Assembly (NCBI GenBank): GCA_003244185.1
Contig: QHBT01000035.1
Coordinates: forward strand, 1-64,000
DNA length: 64,000 nucleotides
DNA from: Candidatus Dormiibacter spiritus
Lineage (GTDB): Bacteria; Chloroflexota; Dormibacteria; Dormibacterales; Dormibacteraceae
Reading direction: 5' to 3'
Made by a program: the position numbers and the translations under genes. Below the pieces are notes generated by a model. It saw only the letters and a list, made by a program, of their open reading frames with translations. It was not told where the DNA came from and did not search any database. This document shows, one piece after another, positions 33,738 through 41,993 of this stretch (position 1 is its first letter; each line of letters opens with the position of its first letter).

Positions 33738-34600
33738 CGGTGGTAGAGGCGCAGAATGCCGTCGACGTACGTGTGGCTGCCAGGGTAGATGCCTGATTTC
33801 TGGGTGGCGCTCTCGCCCTGGTAATAGGAGGCGAGGACGAGCGTCTTGTCGCCGTGGAAGTCGCTGAGGTACTTGCGGAGCAAGGCGGTCCCCAGCAGGG
33901 CGTTGTCGTGCGGATTGTTCAGGTCCACCCGACGGCCAAGCAGCGCCGGCCCTGCCCAGTCAGCCGTGTAAGGCTCCACCTGCATCAGGCCGACGGCGCC
34001 GGTGGGGGATAGGGCTGCCTGGTTCCAGCCGCTCTCCCACTCCGACACCGCGAGCACGAAGGCCGGTTCGACGCCCAGCTGGGCCGCCGCCCGGCGCAGG
34101 ATCTGCTTGGCCTGCTCGCCGTGCGTGGAGTCGCGAGGCGGTGCTGCCGCCGGTGCCGGGTTCCCGCTCGGCTGGGCCCCGCTGGGTGCCGGGCCCGGTG
34201 CGGCGGCCAGACTCAGGACCTGACCGAGCCGGAGGTGATTGGGGTCACTCAGGTGGTTCAGCTGAGCCAGCAGGGACACCGGCACACCCGTCCGGCGGGA
34301 GACGCGATACAAGGTGTCACCCTGGCGCACCGTGTAAGTCCGCCCACCCGCAGCCGAGGCTGACGGTTGGTTCGCCGCGGGATTGCCTGTCACTTTCAGA
34401 TTCTGCCCCGCGCTCACCTGGTTGGCGTTTCCCAACCGATTCTCGCTGACCAGCCTCGAAACCGGTTCACCGCTGCGCTGGGAGATCTGCCAGAGATCCT
34501 CTCCCGGCTGGACCGTGTAAGCCGAGGCTGTACTGCCGCTGGCTGCCAGTGCAGCGGCTACGAATGCGAACGAAGCTACAAGTATTTGCTTACCCACCAC
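33722..34600 (-). CDS. Secreted LysM domain lytic transglycosylase
   Basis: A 292-aa cell-wall enzyme. After a signal peptide (ILVASFAFVAAALAASGSTASA) come two LysM peptidoglycan-binding repeats (YTVQPGEDLWQISQRSG and YTVRQGDTLYRVSRRTG), a Pro/Ala-rich linker, and an SLT transglycosylase domain with the catalytic glutamate in VSEWESGWNQAALSPTGAVGL followed by GLMQVEP and ASYYQGES. It should cleave glycan strands outside the membrane with release of anhydromuropeptides. A strong promoter lies immediately upstream and transcript and start codon almost coincide. Confidence 0.9.
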   Translation of the reverse strand: MVGKQILVASFAFVAAALAASGSTASAYTVQPGEDLWQISQRSGEPVSRLVSENRLGNANQVSAGQNLKVTGNPAANQPSASAAGGRTYTVRQGDTLYRVSRRTGVPVSLLAQLNHLSDPNHLRLGQVLSLAAAPGPAPSGAQPSGNPAPAAAPPRDSTHGEQAKQILRRAAAQLGVEPAFVLAVSEWESGWNQAALSPTGAVGLMQVEPYTADWAGPALLGRRVDLNNPHDNALLGTALLRKYLSDFHGDKTLVLASYYQGESATQKSGIYPGSHTYVDGILRLYHRYSNS

Positions 34601-34606
34601 ACCGCA

Positions 34607-34636
34607 AGGATGACACCTTTACACCTCGTGTGTCAA
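34607..34636 (-). promoter_or_regulatory. Promoter of the LysM transglycosylase gene
   Basis: Minus strand: TTGACA (34636-34631), 18-bp spacer, CATCCT (34612-34607), then 6 nt to the GTG at 34600. The -35 is a perfect consensus match. The spacing leaves no room for a ribosome-binding site. Confidence 0.6.
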
Positions 34637-34679
34637 CTAGTACCGAAATAGTCGCCATTCACGCACATTTGTTCGCGTT

Positions 34680-34708
34680 CTGAAAACTGGGCAGCGAACT
34701 GTGATAAT
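34680..34708 (+). promoter_or_regulatory. Promoter of the ylxM-ffh operon
   Basis: An extended -10 (TGT GATAAT, hexamer 34703-34708) with CTGAAA 17 bp upstream (34680-34685). It ends 10 nt before the GTG at 34719 and rules out the earlier in-frame GTG at 34701 as the start, because that lies inside the -10 region. Confidence 0.55.
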
Positions 34709-34718
34709 GTGTCAAGTA

Positions 34719-35057
34719 GTGATCCTTGACAGTCTCGCCTCACGTGAACTGCAGATAGCCCTTTTCGAGCACTATGGAGCCCTGTTGACGGAGCACCAGC
34801 AGCAGGTTCTCAACCTCTATCTGAGGCAGGACTGGTCAATCTCGGAAATCGCTCGCAGCCAAGAAACTTCACGCGCCGCGGTGCACGATCTGATCCGGCG
34901 CAGCAGCCAGTCTCTGGCGGACTACGACACCCGGCTGGGCCTGCTGGCCGCCGATCGAGCGCGGCAGAATCAGCACTCCGCGCTGGCGCGGGAACTGGCC
35001 CGGCTGCGAGCTCGCCTGGAAGGCGTTGAACGGGAGCTGTCGTCAGGTGAGTTCTGA
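34719..35057 (+). CDS. ylxM: YlxM-type helix-turn-helix protein of the SRP operon
   Basis: A 112-aa protein with a sigma-factor-like helix-turn-helix: EHYGALLTEHQQQVLNLYL, then DWSISEIARSQETSRAAVHDLIRRS. In Gram-positive bacteria YlxM precedes ffh and supports SRP activity by an RNA- or Ffh-related mechanism that is not fully defined. Here it has the same place, 81 bp before ffh. Its C-terminus is a short basic coiled coil. Confidence 0.85.
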   Translation: MILDSLASRELQIALFEHYGALLTEHQQQVLNLYLRQDWSISEIARSQETSRAAVHDLIRRSSQSLADYDTRLGLLAADRARQNQHSALARELARLRARLEGVERELSSGEF

Positions 35058-35138
35058 CACCGCGGTGAGAGCGGACTCGCTGGCTCACCGATCCCTGCCC
35101 CCGGCCGCCGCCGAACATGCGCTCGGTAAAGTGCTCTG

Positions 35139-36500
35139 ATGTTCGAAAGCTTGAGCGAGCGCTTGGGTGGGGTCCTAAAGCGCCTGAGCGGGCGCGGCGT
35201 CCTGCGGCCGGAGGAGGTCGACGCCGCCCTGCGCGAGGTCAGGTTGGCGCTGCTGGAGGCGGACGTCAACTTCAAGGTGGTCAAGGACTTCGTGGCCCGG
35301 GTCCGCGAACGGTTGGTCGGCGTCCAGCTGAGCGAAGCGTTGACCCCTGCCCAGCAGGTGGTGAAGGCGGTTCAGGACGAACTGGTCGAACTCCTGGGTG
35401 GCAATGCGACGGGTCTGCGCTATGCCGCCCAGCCGCCGACTGTGTTGATGCTCTGCGGCCTGCAGGGCTCCGGCAAGACGACCACGTCGGTCAAGCTGGC
35501 GCTCCTGGCGAAGCGGGAGGGGCACCGACCGATGGTGGTGGGGCTCGATCTGCGCAGGCCCGCCGCCACCGAGCAGCTCCGGGTGCTGGCTGAGCGGGAA
35601 GGCATAGCTTTCTTCTCCGGCCAGGGAGCGGTGGAGGACCTGGCGCAGCAGGCGCTCAGCGAGGCGCGGCGCACCGGGCACGACTTCGTGGTCCTGGACA
35701 CCGCCGGTCGGCAGGTGGTGGATCAAGAGCTGATGGCCGAGCTGGGCCGGCTGCGAGAGGCCGTGCCGGTCACAGAGTCGCTGCTCGTGGCTGACGCCAT
35801 GACTGGGCAGGAGGCAGTCCGCACGGGCCAGTCCTTTCACGAAGCGGTGGGTATCGACGGGGTTCTCCTGACCAAGCTCGACGGCGATGCCAGGGGCGGC
35901 GCCGCGATGTCGCTCAAGTACGCAACCGGGCAGACAGTGCGGTTTGCCGGAGTGGGCGAGAAGCCCGGCGACCTGGAGGTGTTCCGAGCCGACCGCATGG
36001 CCTCTCGCATTCTGGGCATGGGGGACGTGCTGAGCCTGATCGAGAAGGCCGAGCGCAGCGTCGATCGCGAGGCGGCGGAAAAGGTCGAGAAGAACCTGCG
36101 CACGGGGCACGTCACCTTCGACGACTTCCTGCTGCAGTTGAAGCAGCTGCAGAGCATGGGCTCGGTTGCCTCGGTGGTCGAGATGCTGCCTGGCGGCAAT
36201 CAGCTGAAGGGACAGCTGGCCGACGTCAACCCAGAGGCCGAGGTCAAGCGGATGGAGGCGATCATCCTGTCGATGACGCTGCAGGAACGCAGCCGGCCCC
36301 AGCTCCTGGACGGCTCACGCCGCCGGCGCGTGGCGGCCGGCAGCGGAACCACCGTCACCGATGTCAACCGGGTGTTGAAAGCGCGCGAGCAGATGCAGCA
36401 GGTGCTGAAGCAGATGGGTATAGGTTTGGGGACCGGCAAGAAAGGCGGCAGGCCCCGCGGAGTAGGCAACCTCGGCGGCCTGGGCCGTCTATTCGGCTGA
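35139..36500 (+). CDS. ffh: Signal recognition particle protein Ffh
   Basis: The SRP54-type GTPase that, with 4.5S/SRP RNA, delivers nascent membrane proteins to FtsY. The N domain covers residues 1-90; the G domain has [36 protein letters not shown] and [10 protein letters not shown]; the C-terminal M domain ([13 protein letters not shown] onward) contains methionine-rich helices and the RNA-binding [18 protein letters not shown]. It is 453 aa, normal. First large gene of ffh-rpsP-khpA-rimM-trmD-rplS. Confidence 0.97.
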   Translation: MFESLSERLGGVLKRLSGRGVLRPEEVDAALREVRLALLEADVNFKVVKDFVARVRERLVGVQLSEALTPAQQVVKAVQDELVELLGGNATGLRYAAQPPTVLMLCGLQGSGKTTTSVKLALLAKREGHRPMVVGLDLRRPAATEQLRVLAEREGIAFFSGQGAVEDLAQQALSEARRTGHDFVVLDTAGRQVVDQELMAELGRLREAVPVTESLLVADAMTGQEAVRTGQSFHEAVGIDGVLLTKLDGDARGGAAMSLKYATGQTVRFAGVGEKPGDLEVFRADRMASRILGMGDVLSLIEKAERSVDREAAEKVEKNLRTGHVTFDDFLLQLKQLQSMGSVASVVEMLPGGNQLKGQLADVNPEAEVKRMEAIILSMTLQERSRPQLLDGSRRRRVAAGSGTTVTDVNRVLKAREQMQQVLKQMGIGLGTGKKGGRPRGVGNLGGLGRLFG

Positions 36501-36540
36501 GCCGGCCGTTCAGCCCCGCAATCTTCAGGAGGATTCAGAT

Positions 36541-36813
36541 TTGGTCAAGATCAGGTTGACGAGAAGAGGCGCCAAGAAGCGTCCCTTCTACCGCCTTGTG
36601 GTGGCTGACGCGCGGTCGCCACGCGACGGTCGGTTCATCGAGCAGTTGGGCTACTACGACCCGCTGACCGACCCGGCCACTGTAAAGATCGACGAGGAGA
36701 AGACGCTGCGCTGGCTCGGTCAGGGCGCCCAGCCCTCCGACTCGGCTCGCGTCCTGCTCAAGAGAGAGGGGATTCTGGAGCGACATGCAGAACGAAAGCC
36801 GGCCTCCGTTTAG
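36541..36813 (+). CDS. rpsP: 30S ribosomal protein S16
   Basis: A 90-aa S16: [20 protein letters not shown], followed by [24 protein letters not shown] start with AGGAGG upstream, so this gene uses Shine-Dalgarno initiation. Overlaps khpA by 29 nt. Confidence 0.96.
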   Translation: MVKIRLTRRGAKKRPFYRLVVADARSPRDGRFIEQLGYYDPLTDPATVKIDEEKTLRWLGQGAQPSDSARVLLKREGILERHAERKPASV

Positions 36814-37147
36814 GCGTGGCGGCTCCTTCGGTGGCCGCCGCGACTTCGGCGGCCGGGGCGAGGGTGCCTACCCCCGCTCTGACGCTCCCAGCGGCTCGGA
36901 GACCGATTACAAGGCTCTTGTCGAGTTCATTGCCCAATCAGCTGCCGACAGTCCGGGCGAAGTGGAGGTGCGGGCTGTTGAGCGGGGCCGCGGCACGACC
37001 GCGCTGAAGGTGAAGATGGCGGAGGCGGACCTGGGTCGGCTGATAGGTAAGTCCGGCCGCAACATCGAAGCGCTGCGAACCCTGATCCGAGTCGCCTCGC
37101 TGCGCGAGCGCAAGCGAGTGTTCGTGGACCTGGTGACAGGTCGCTGA
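36785..37147 (+). CDS. khpA: KH domain RNA-binding protein KhpA with an RGG-rich N-terminus
   Basis: The C-terminal 80 residues are the KhpA domain, with the nucleic-acid-binding loop in [19 protein letters not shown]. KhpA binds many transcripts with KhpB and affects division and wall synthesis in Gram-positives. Unusually, about 38 residues precede the domain, rich in Arg, Gly and Phe ([20 protein letters not shown]), like eukaryotic RGG boxes. The ATG start at 36785 has GGAG upstream and lies within rpsP. Confidence 0.9.
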   Translation: MQNESRPPFRRGGSFGGRRDFGGRGEGAYPRSDAPSGSETDYKALVEFIAQSAADSPGEVEVRAVERGRGTTALKVKMAEADLGRLIGKSGRNIEALRTLIRVASLRERKRVFVDLVTGR

Positions 37148-37159
37148 CAAGGACCATCG

Positions 37160-37654
37160 ATGGTCAGGGTCGGTCGGGTGGCTGGCGTCTTCGGTCTCCG
37201 GGGAGCAGTCAAGGTTGAGTCGTTCACCGATTTCAACGATCGCTTTGCGCCTGGTTCGCAGCTCCTGATCAGGGGCAACAGAGAAACGATCGAGTGGAGT
37301 CGCGAGAGCCCGGCCGGCTTTGTGGTGAAGCTGGCCGGAATCGAGGATCGCTCTTCAGCCGAACGGCTGCGGGGTGGCTACCTAGAGGTTCCCGAGGCTG
37401 CGGTTCACCAGCTGCCCGCGGACACCTGGTACCACCACGATCTCGTGGGACTGCCGGTCAGCACCGAATCGGGCAGGCCCCTGGGGGTGCTGAGCGAAGT
37501 CCAGATGCTGCCTGCCAACGACGTCTGGGTCGTGAGGGATGGGCGCGCCGAGCACCTCGTGCCGGCGACCTCCGGCGCCGTCCTGCGAGTCGACCTCAGC
37601 GGCAAGGGCGTCACTGTCGCCGACTGGCTGCTGGAGACTGAGGACTCGTGCTGA
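37160..37654 (+). CDS. rimM: Ribosome maturation factor RimM
   Basis: Assists assembly of the 30S head near S19. The N-terminal barrel begins VRVGRVAGVFGLRGAVKVESFTD; the C-terminal PRC-barrel domain starts around TWYHHDLVGLPVSTESG. It is 164 aa. Its last codons overlap the trmD GTG by 7 nt. Neighbouring order rpsP-khpA-rimM-trmD-rplS is classical. Confidence 0.94.
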   Translation: MVRVGRVAGVFGLRGAVKVESFTDFNDRFAPGSQLLIRGNRETIEWSRESPAGFVVKLAGIEDRSSAERLRGGYLEVPEAAVHQLPADTWYHHDLVGLPVSTESGRPLGVLSEVQMLPANDVWVVRDGRAEHLVPATSGAVLRVDLSGKGVTVADWLLETEDSC

Positions 37655-38340
37655 AGCCGGCTTCCGCCTCAGCCGCTTTTCGTATCGACGTGCTGAGTAT
37701 CTTCCCCGAGCTGATCCGGGTGGTGGCCGGCTTCGGCGTGGTGGGCAGGGCGCTTCGCTGCGGGCTCTTGGAGCTGCGAACCCACGACCTGCGCGACCAC
37801 ACTCAGGACAGGCACCGGCAGGTCGATGACGCCCCCTTTGGAGGTGGGGCCGGGATGGTGCTGAAACCCGAACCGATCGTCAGCGCAGTGGAGTCGATCC
37901 GAACCGAGAACTCGGGCCCGGTGGTCCTCCTCGAGCCCTGGGGTGAGCGGCTGGATCAGCGGTTGGCCGCTCAGTTGAGCGAGTCGCCGGGTCTGATCAT
38001 CGTCTGCGGTCGCTATGAGGGGATCGACGACCGGGTCCGGCAGGCCCTGGGGGCGCGCGAGGTCTCGATCGGCGATTATGTCCTGAGCGGCGCCGAGCTG
38101 CCGGCGATGGTCCTGATCGATGCTGTGGCGCGGCTGCGGCCGAGGGTGGTGGGGGCTGAGGAGTCCCTGAATCAGGACACCTTCGCGCCCGAACCGGGCG
38201 GCTGGCCGCAGTTCACCCGTCCGGCGGAGTACAGGGGCCTCCGGGTGCCCGAGGTGCTTCTGTCCGGCGATCACGCCGCCATCGCGCGCTGGCGGCGCCA
38301 GCACGCCCGCCGCCCTGTACCGTCTACAGAGAATCCCTGA
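37648..38340 (+). CDS. trmD: tRNA (guanine(37)-N(1))-methyltransferase
   Basis: Methylates G37 of tRNAs reading CNN codons, preventing frameshifts. The SPOUT trefoil-knot motifs are present: IDVLSIFPELI, VDDAPFGGGAGMVLKPEP, VCGRYEGIDDRV and IGDYVLSGAELPAM. It is 230 aa. The GTG at 37648 overlaps rimM; about ten extra residues precede the conserved FRIDVLSIFPE. Confidence 0.96.
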   Translation: MLKPASASAAFRIDVLSIFPELIRVVAGFGVVGRALRCGLLELRTHDLRDHTQDRHRQVDDAPFGGGAGMVLKPEPIVSAVESIRTENSGPVVLLEPWGERLDQRLAAQLSESPGLIIVCGRYEGIDDRVRQALGAREVSIGDYVLSGAELPAMVLIDAVARLRPRVVGAEESLNQDTFAPEPGGWPQFTRPAEYRGLRVPEVLLSGDHAAIARWRRQHARRPVPSTENP

Positions 38341-38366
38341 TGAACGAGAAGACTTGAGAGGTTGAG

Positions 38367-38813
38367 ATGAGCGTCATCGATCAGCTCGAAGCTGAGCAGT
38401 TGAAAGAGGATGTCCCGGAGCTCCGGCCCGGTGACACAGTTCGCGTCCACGCCAAGGTGGTGGAGGGCACGCGAGAGCGCATCCAGGTGCTGGAAGGACT
38501 CGTCATCCGGGTCACCGGGGGTGGCCTGAAGCGCAACTTCACTGTCCGGCGTGTGGCCAACGGTGTTGGCGTCGAGCGCACCTTCCTCTTGCACTCACCC
38601 CGCATCGACAAGGTGGAGGTGATGCGGCACGGTCAGGTCAGGCAGGCGCGGCTCTACTACCTGCGCAGCAAGATCGGCAAGGACGCGCGGATCAAGGAGC
38701 GCCGCGAGGGCGGCACGGGCAGCAAGGCCGAAGCCCAGCGAAGCCGCACGAATCGGCGCCAAGCGGTTTCTTTGGCGGCGACGAGCGCAGCCCCCGAAGA
38801 GGACGCCGAGTAG
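38367..38813 (+). CDS. rplS: 50S ribosomal protein L19
   Basis: Contacts 16S rRNA at the subunit interface. The core is [40 protein letters not shown] and [12 protein letters not shown]. At 148 aa it has a C-terminal tail of about 35 residues, Arg/Ala-rich and ending EEDAE. The DNA of that ending is repeated 77 bp downstream. Confidence 0.96.
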   Translation: MSVIDQLEAEQLKEDVPELRPGDTVRVHAKVVEGTRERIQVLEGLVIRVTGGGLKRNFTVRRVANGVGVERTFLLHSPRIDKVEVMRHGQVRQARLYYLRSKIGKDARIKERREGGTGSKAEAQRSRTNRRQAVSLAATSAAPEEDAE

Positions 38814-38814
38814 G
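38796..38814 (+). repeat. Direct repeat, copy 1 (3' end of rplS)
   Basis: gaagaggacgccgagtagg encodes the last L19 residues and stop. An identical 19-mer occurs at 38873-38891. Confidence 0.8.
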
Positions 38815-38872
38815 CCACGGGGGGCGTTGCCCGGTAGCCTTCAAGCCGACCAGGTACCGCCAATGGCTCCCG

Positions 38873-38891
38873 GAAGAGGACGCCGAGTAGG
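38873..38891 (+). repeat. Direct repeat, copy 2 (non-coding)
   Basis: An exact copy of the rplS 3' end, 77 bp after the original and 24 bp before the phosphatase-like gene. The bases between the copies are unrelated, so this is not simple tandem slippage of a short unit. Confidence 0.8.
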
Positions 38892-38914
38892 TCGAAGGCT
38901 GAACCCTCGGCGCC

Positions 38915-39379
38915 TTGAGTCAGCCCAACGCTAACGGTGGCCTATTGGCTGAACTCTGGAACCCGTCAGACGTCGGCGTTCTTCGCCTGCCATCCGGTCG
39001 CCTCGTGCGGGGCCGTGGCCTGCGTTGGGCGCTGCCGCCGGGATCAGACCCCACGTTCGCCGTCTACCTCCTGGGCAAGTCACCGCCTGGCACCCCATGG
39101 GAGAGCCAGTGGTTGCGCTGGTCTGACTTCTGGCTGCCCAGCGACCGGTCGCAGGCGAGGGACCTCCTCGCGGAGGCCTGGCACCGAGCCTCGGCCGAGC
39201 GCGTCGAAATCGCATGCGGTGACGGTCGTGGGAGAACCGGTACGGCCTTGGCCTGTCTCGCCGTCATCGACGGAGTCCCAGCCGATCAGGTGGTGGCCTT
39301 CGTGCGTCGGAACTACGACGCCCGCGCCGTCGAGACACCGTGGCAACGACGCTATGCCGCGCGCTTCACCCTTCAGTGA
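38915..39379 (+). CDS. Protein-tyrosine-phosphatase-like protein (CX5R)
   Basis: A 154-aa protein with the cysteine phosphatase loop in VEIACGDGRGRTGTALACLA (Cys-x5-Arg-Thr), a general acid candidate in the preceding WSDFWLPSD segment, and a C-terminal ETPWQRRYAARF seen in actinobacterial relatives annotated as protein phosphatases. The start PSGRLVRGRGLRWALPP also matches that group. It may act on phosphotyrosine or another phosphoester. It stands between rplS and rnhB, where lepB is often found, so it looks like an insertion into a conserved operon. TTG start. Confidence 0.72.
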   Translation: MSQPNANGGLLAELWNPSDVGVLRLPSGRLVRGRGLRWALPPGSDPTFAVYLLGKSPPGTPWESQWLRWSDFWLPSDRSQARDLLAEAWHRASAERVEIACGDGRGRTGTALACLAVIDGVPADQVVAFVRRNYDARAVETPWQRRYAARFTLQ

Positions 39380-39454
39380 GCCCGTGCCACTAGCCGGCGT
39401 CGCGTCCGTTGTGCGAGCATGCCGGTTCAACTCCTCTCCGACGATCAGCTAGCC

Positions 39455-39479
39455 ACCCCGACCGCCTTGGCTTCGGGGT
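39455..39479 (+). terminator. Possible terminator after the phosphatase-like gene
   Basis: accccga (39455-39461) and tcggggt (39473-39479) form a perfect 7-bp stem, followed by TTCAAT. The remaining spacer, 39380-39613, holds no gene I can support. Confidence 0.35.
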
Positions 39480-39613
39480 TCAATGGGCCGGTGAGGTACT
39501 TGGGGTTCATTCCTCACTGACCCGACCGAACGTTCCGTGTCCGATCTTCCTCACGACACGGCTTGGTCTTCACAGATGGCGTTGTCTCCCCGCCAGGGCT
39601 GAGGCAGACTTGG

Positions 39614-40267
39614 GTGACCGTGAAACGACGCCGCCGTCCCGAGCTGTGGGCCTCAGAGCGCATGGCCCGGGAGATGGGCTACCAATGCGTGGCTGGCATC
39701 GATGAGGTGGGCCTGGGGCCGCTGGCCGGGCCCGCGGTGGCAGGGGCGGTGGTGCTCCGTCTCGGCGACCGTCTGAGCGGTCTCGACGACTCCAAGAAGC
39801 TCACGCCTTTAGAGCGAGAACGCTTGGACAGGGTGATCCGGCGCCGCGCTGTGAGCTGGGCGGTCTTCGAAGTGCCGCCGGCGGACATCGATCGGTTCGG
39901 GCTCACCCGGGCTCGGCAGCGAGCCATGGAGGGCGCTGTGCGGGCGCTTGCCCTCCCCGCCGACTACCTCCTGATCGACGCCTGGGACGCACCCGACCTG
40001 CCGCTGCCGCAGATGTGCGTCATCAAGGGCGATGCGACCTCCGCCTCGATCATGGCGGCCAGCATAGTGGCCAAGGTGCACAGGGATCGAGCCATGGTCG
40101 AGTACGACCGCGAGTACCCCGGCTACGGTTTCGCAGTCCACAAGGGGTACGCCACCGCCTTTCATCGCCAGGCTCTGCGGCGGCTGGGACCGAGTCCCAT
40201 CCACCGCATGTCCTGGGCGCCGATCCGCTCGGCGTTGGCGCTCCGCAGGGCCGATGGCCAGGCCTGA
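39614..40267 (+). CDS. rnhB: Ribonuclease HII
   Basis: Removes ribonucleotides from DNA and RNA-DNA hybrids. The first catalytic pair is in VAGIDEVGLGPLAGPAVAG; a third acidic residue is in LLIDAWDAPD, and the last in KGDATSASIMAASIVAKVHRD. The family's GRG motif, which reads the RNA-DNA junction, is GLG here (Arg to Leu). The GTG at 39614 gives 217 aa, the normal size; earlier in-frame codons would add residues without family match. It overlaps yraN by 14 nt. Confidence 0.9.
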   Translation: MTVKRRRRPELWASERMAREMGYQCVAGIDEVGLGPLAGPAVAGAVVLRLGDRLSGLDDSKKLTPLERERLDRVIRRRAVSWAVFEVPPADIDRFGLTRARQRAMEGAVRALALPADYLLIDAWDAPDLPLPQMCVIKGDATSASIMAASIVAKVHRDRAMVEYDREYPGYGFAVHKGYATAFHRQALRRLGPSPIHRMSWAPIRSALALRRADGQA

Positions 40268-40637
40268 AGCTGAGCCCGTCAGCGTTGCCCGGGCCGAACG
40301 GGCGCGAGCCCTGGGCCGCTGGGGTGAAGAGGCGGCGGCTGCGCTGTTGCAGGCCCATGGCTACAGCATCCTGGGCCGCGGCTTCCTCGCCCGGCGGGGC
40401 GAGATCGATCTCCTCTGCCGGCGCGGAGACAGGCTGCTTGTCGTCGAGGTGAAGACCCGCAGCAGCTCGGCTTACGGCAGTCCACTGGAGGCAGTCGGCG
40501 TGCGCAAGCGCCGGGCGCTGCTGGCCGCCTTGGCCGAGTACCGGGCGCTGTCCGGCTGGCGCGGCCGCATCGACTTCGCGGTCGTCGCCGTCCAACCGGG
40601 CAGCCAGCCGCAGTTGATCGAAACCACCTTCGGCTAG
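40254..40637 (+). CDS. yraN: YraN family (UPF0102) endonuclease-like protein
   Basis: A 127-aa protein with a restriction-endonuclease-type fold: LGRWGEEAAAALLQAHGYSIL, ARRGEIDLLCRRGDRLLVVEVKTR. The E...D...ExK pattern is kept, so metal binding is plausible, but no activity is firmly established for the family. It overlaps rnhB, as in many bacteria. Confidence 0.92.
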   Translation: MARPEAEPVSVARAERARALGRWGEEAAAALLQAHGYSILGRGFLARRGEIDLLCRRGDRLLVVEVKTRSSSAYGSPLEAVGVRKRRALLAALAEYRALSGWRGRIDFAVVAVQPGSQPQLIETTFG

Positions 40638-40873
40638 TCGTCTAGAAGGTCCGGTCCGCGAGTAGCTGAGACGCTCTTGGTTGAGGTCGTCCTCCCCCCC
40701 GCCCCGGGGGACGGCAGGTGCGGGGCCTTGGATTGCAGCCTGGACCAGCCGCCATTTCGGTCCTGGGCATCTCGCCGCAGCTCCTGGCCGCCCGAGAGGG
40801 GTTGGACGGACCTTGGACGCAAGGTCTCACCGAAGGGCGTCGGGCAAGGCGGGCCGCTGACGCCCCCTCCGAG

Positions 40874-40897
40874 CCTCCCCCGCGCCGCGGGGGGAGG
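40874..40897. terminator. Strong GC hairpin between convergent yraN and ligase genes
   Basis: cctccccc (40874-40881) pairs perfectly with gggggagg (40890-40897). A second imperfect C/G-rich hairpin lies near 40688-40712. Neither is followed by a T-run. The 40638-40944 spacer shows no gene. Confidence 0.4.
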
Positions 40898-40944
40898 ACG
40901 CAAAATGCCTGCGCGGCTTCTTAAGATCTCGGGGACCGGACAGG

Positions 40945-41979
40945 CTAGAAGGGAAACCTCGTCAACTGGTGGGCAGGTGTGTCGGCGGCCGCCCGGCCGG
41001 GAAGCACCACCCGCGGTCGGTGGCGCACGCACTCGGCGGGATGGACCTCTGGGCGCAGGCCGTTGAAGATGGGGAAGCGCAGCGTGCCGTCGGGCGCCCA
41101 CTCTGAGTAGCGCACGCTGATCGCCAATTCGGGGCGGCACCAGCGCACCGCGCCCGCTACGACCGGAGGCGGCAGCAGCGGGCACTCATCGGTCGCGAGC
41201 CGAGCGAGCTCCTTGGCGAGAAGAGAGGCGGCGGCGTCGTCGTAACCGCCCACCACCGCCCCGCAGGGCAGGAGGCGGCCCTGCTCGTGGTAGGCGACCA
41301 GAAGCGCGCCGAACGGCTCGCCGCCTGCGCCGGGAGTCGAGGCCACAACCACGAAGTCATCGCTCTTCACAGCCTTGATCTTCAGCCAGAAAGGGCTGCG
41401 CTGGCCTGGCACGTAGGGACTGCTGCGGTGTTTGGCCACTATCCCTTCCAAGCCACGCTCGAGGCAGGCCTCAAAGAGTTCAGCTCCCTCGCCCTCAATA
41501 TGGTCGGGGACGAACAGGTGGCCGCCCGTCGTGACAGTCTTCTTGAGCCTCGCCCGGCGCCGGACGAGCGGCTGGCGGAGGAGCGAGCGGCCCTGAGCGA
41601 ACAGCAGGTCGAAGGCGAGAAAGCCCAGTGAAATCTGCTCCGCCTCGGGGCGCCCGGCGGCGAGGCGCCGGCGCAGGCGGCCGTAATCCGGGCGCCCCTC
41701 CTCATCGGTGGCGACCAGCTCGCCGTCGATGATCGCCGGCTGCTTCACCTGCCGGCCGAGCTGGGCCAGCTCGGGCAGAACAGCTGTGAGATCGGTCAGG
41801 GCCCGGTCCTGAACGCGCACGGCGCCTTCCGGATCGACGAAGAGGATGCAGCGCAAGCCGTCCCACTTCACCTCGAAGAGATAGTCGGGGGAGCGGAAGG
41901 GCGCTTCTGCGGAGACGGCCTGCATGGGCCGGATCTGCTCCGGGAAGCCGTCCAGCTCGATGCTGAGCTGGTCAGCCAC
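40945..41979 (-). CDS. ATP-dependent DNA ligase, LigD ligase-domain type
   Basis: Seals double-strand breaks in non-homologous end joining together with Ku. The nucleotidyl lysine is in FEVKWDGLRCILFV; later motifs are IIDGELVA, LFAFDLLF-like FLAFDLLFAQG, LEGIVAKH and WLKIKAVKSDDFVV. The C-terminal OB domain ends at about residue 310. The 344-aa protein holds only the ligase part; the polymerase and phosphoesterase domains of mycobacterial LigD are missing. It lies 14 nt downstream of ku. Confidence 0.88.
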   Translation of the reverse strand: MADQLSIELDGFPEQIRPMQAVSAEAPFRSPDYLFEVKWDGLRCILFVDPEGAVRVQDRALTDLTAVLPELAQLGRQVKQPAIIDGELVATDEEGRPDYGRLRRRLAAGRPEAEQISLGFLAFDLLFAQGRSLLRQPLVRRRARLKKTVTTGGHLFVPDHIEGEGAELFEACLERGLEGIVAKHRSSPYVPGQRSPFWLKIKAVKSDDFVVVASTPGAGGEPFGALLVAYHEQGRLLPCGAVVGGYDDAAASLLAKELARLATDECPLLPPPVVAGAVRWCRPELAISVRYSEWAPDGTLRFPIFNGLRPEVHPAECVRHRPRVVLPGRAAADTPAHQLTRFPF

Positions 41980-41993
41980 GACGGCTGAGCCGG

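Noticed and set aside
34701-34718. Earlier start for ylxM at GTG 34701
   Set aside because: This codon lies within the extended -10 sequence and the extra residues have no family match; GTG 34719 fits better.
39380-39613. tRNA gene in the rplS-rnhB spacer
   Set aside because: A ggttcaa string recalls a T-loop, but no matching T-stem or acceptor stem surrounds it. No tRNA was recognised anywhere in the window.
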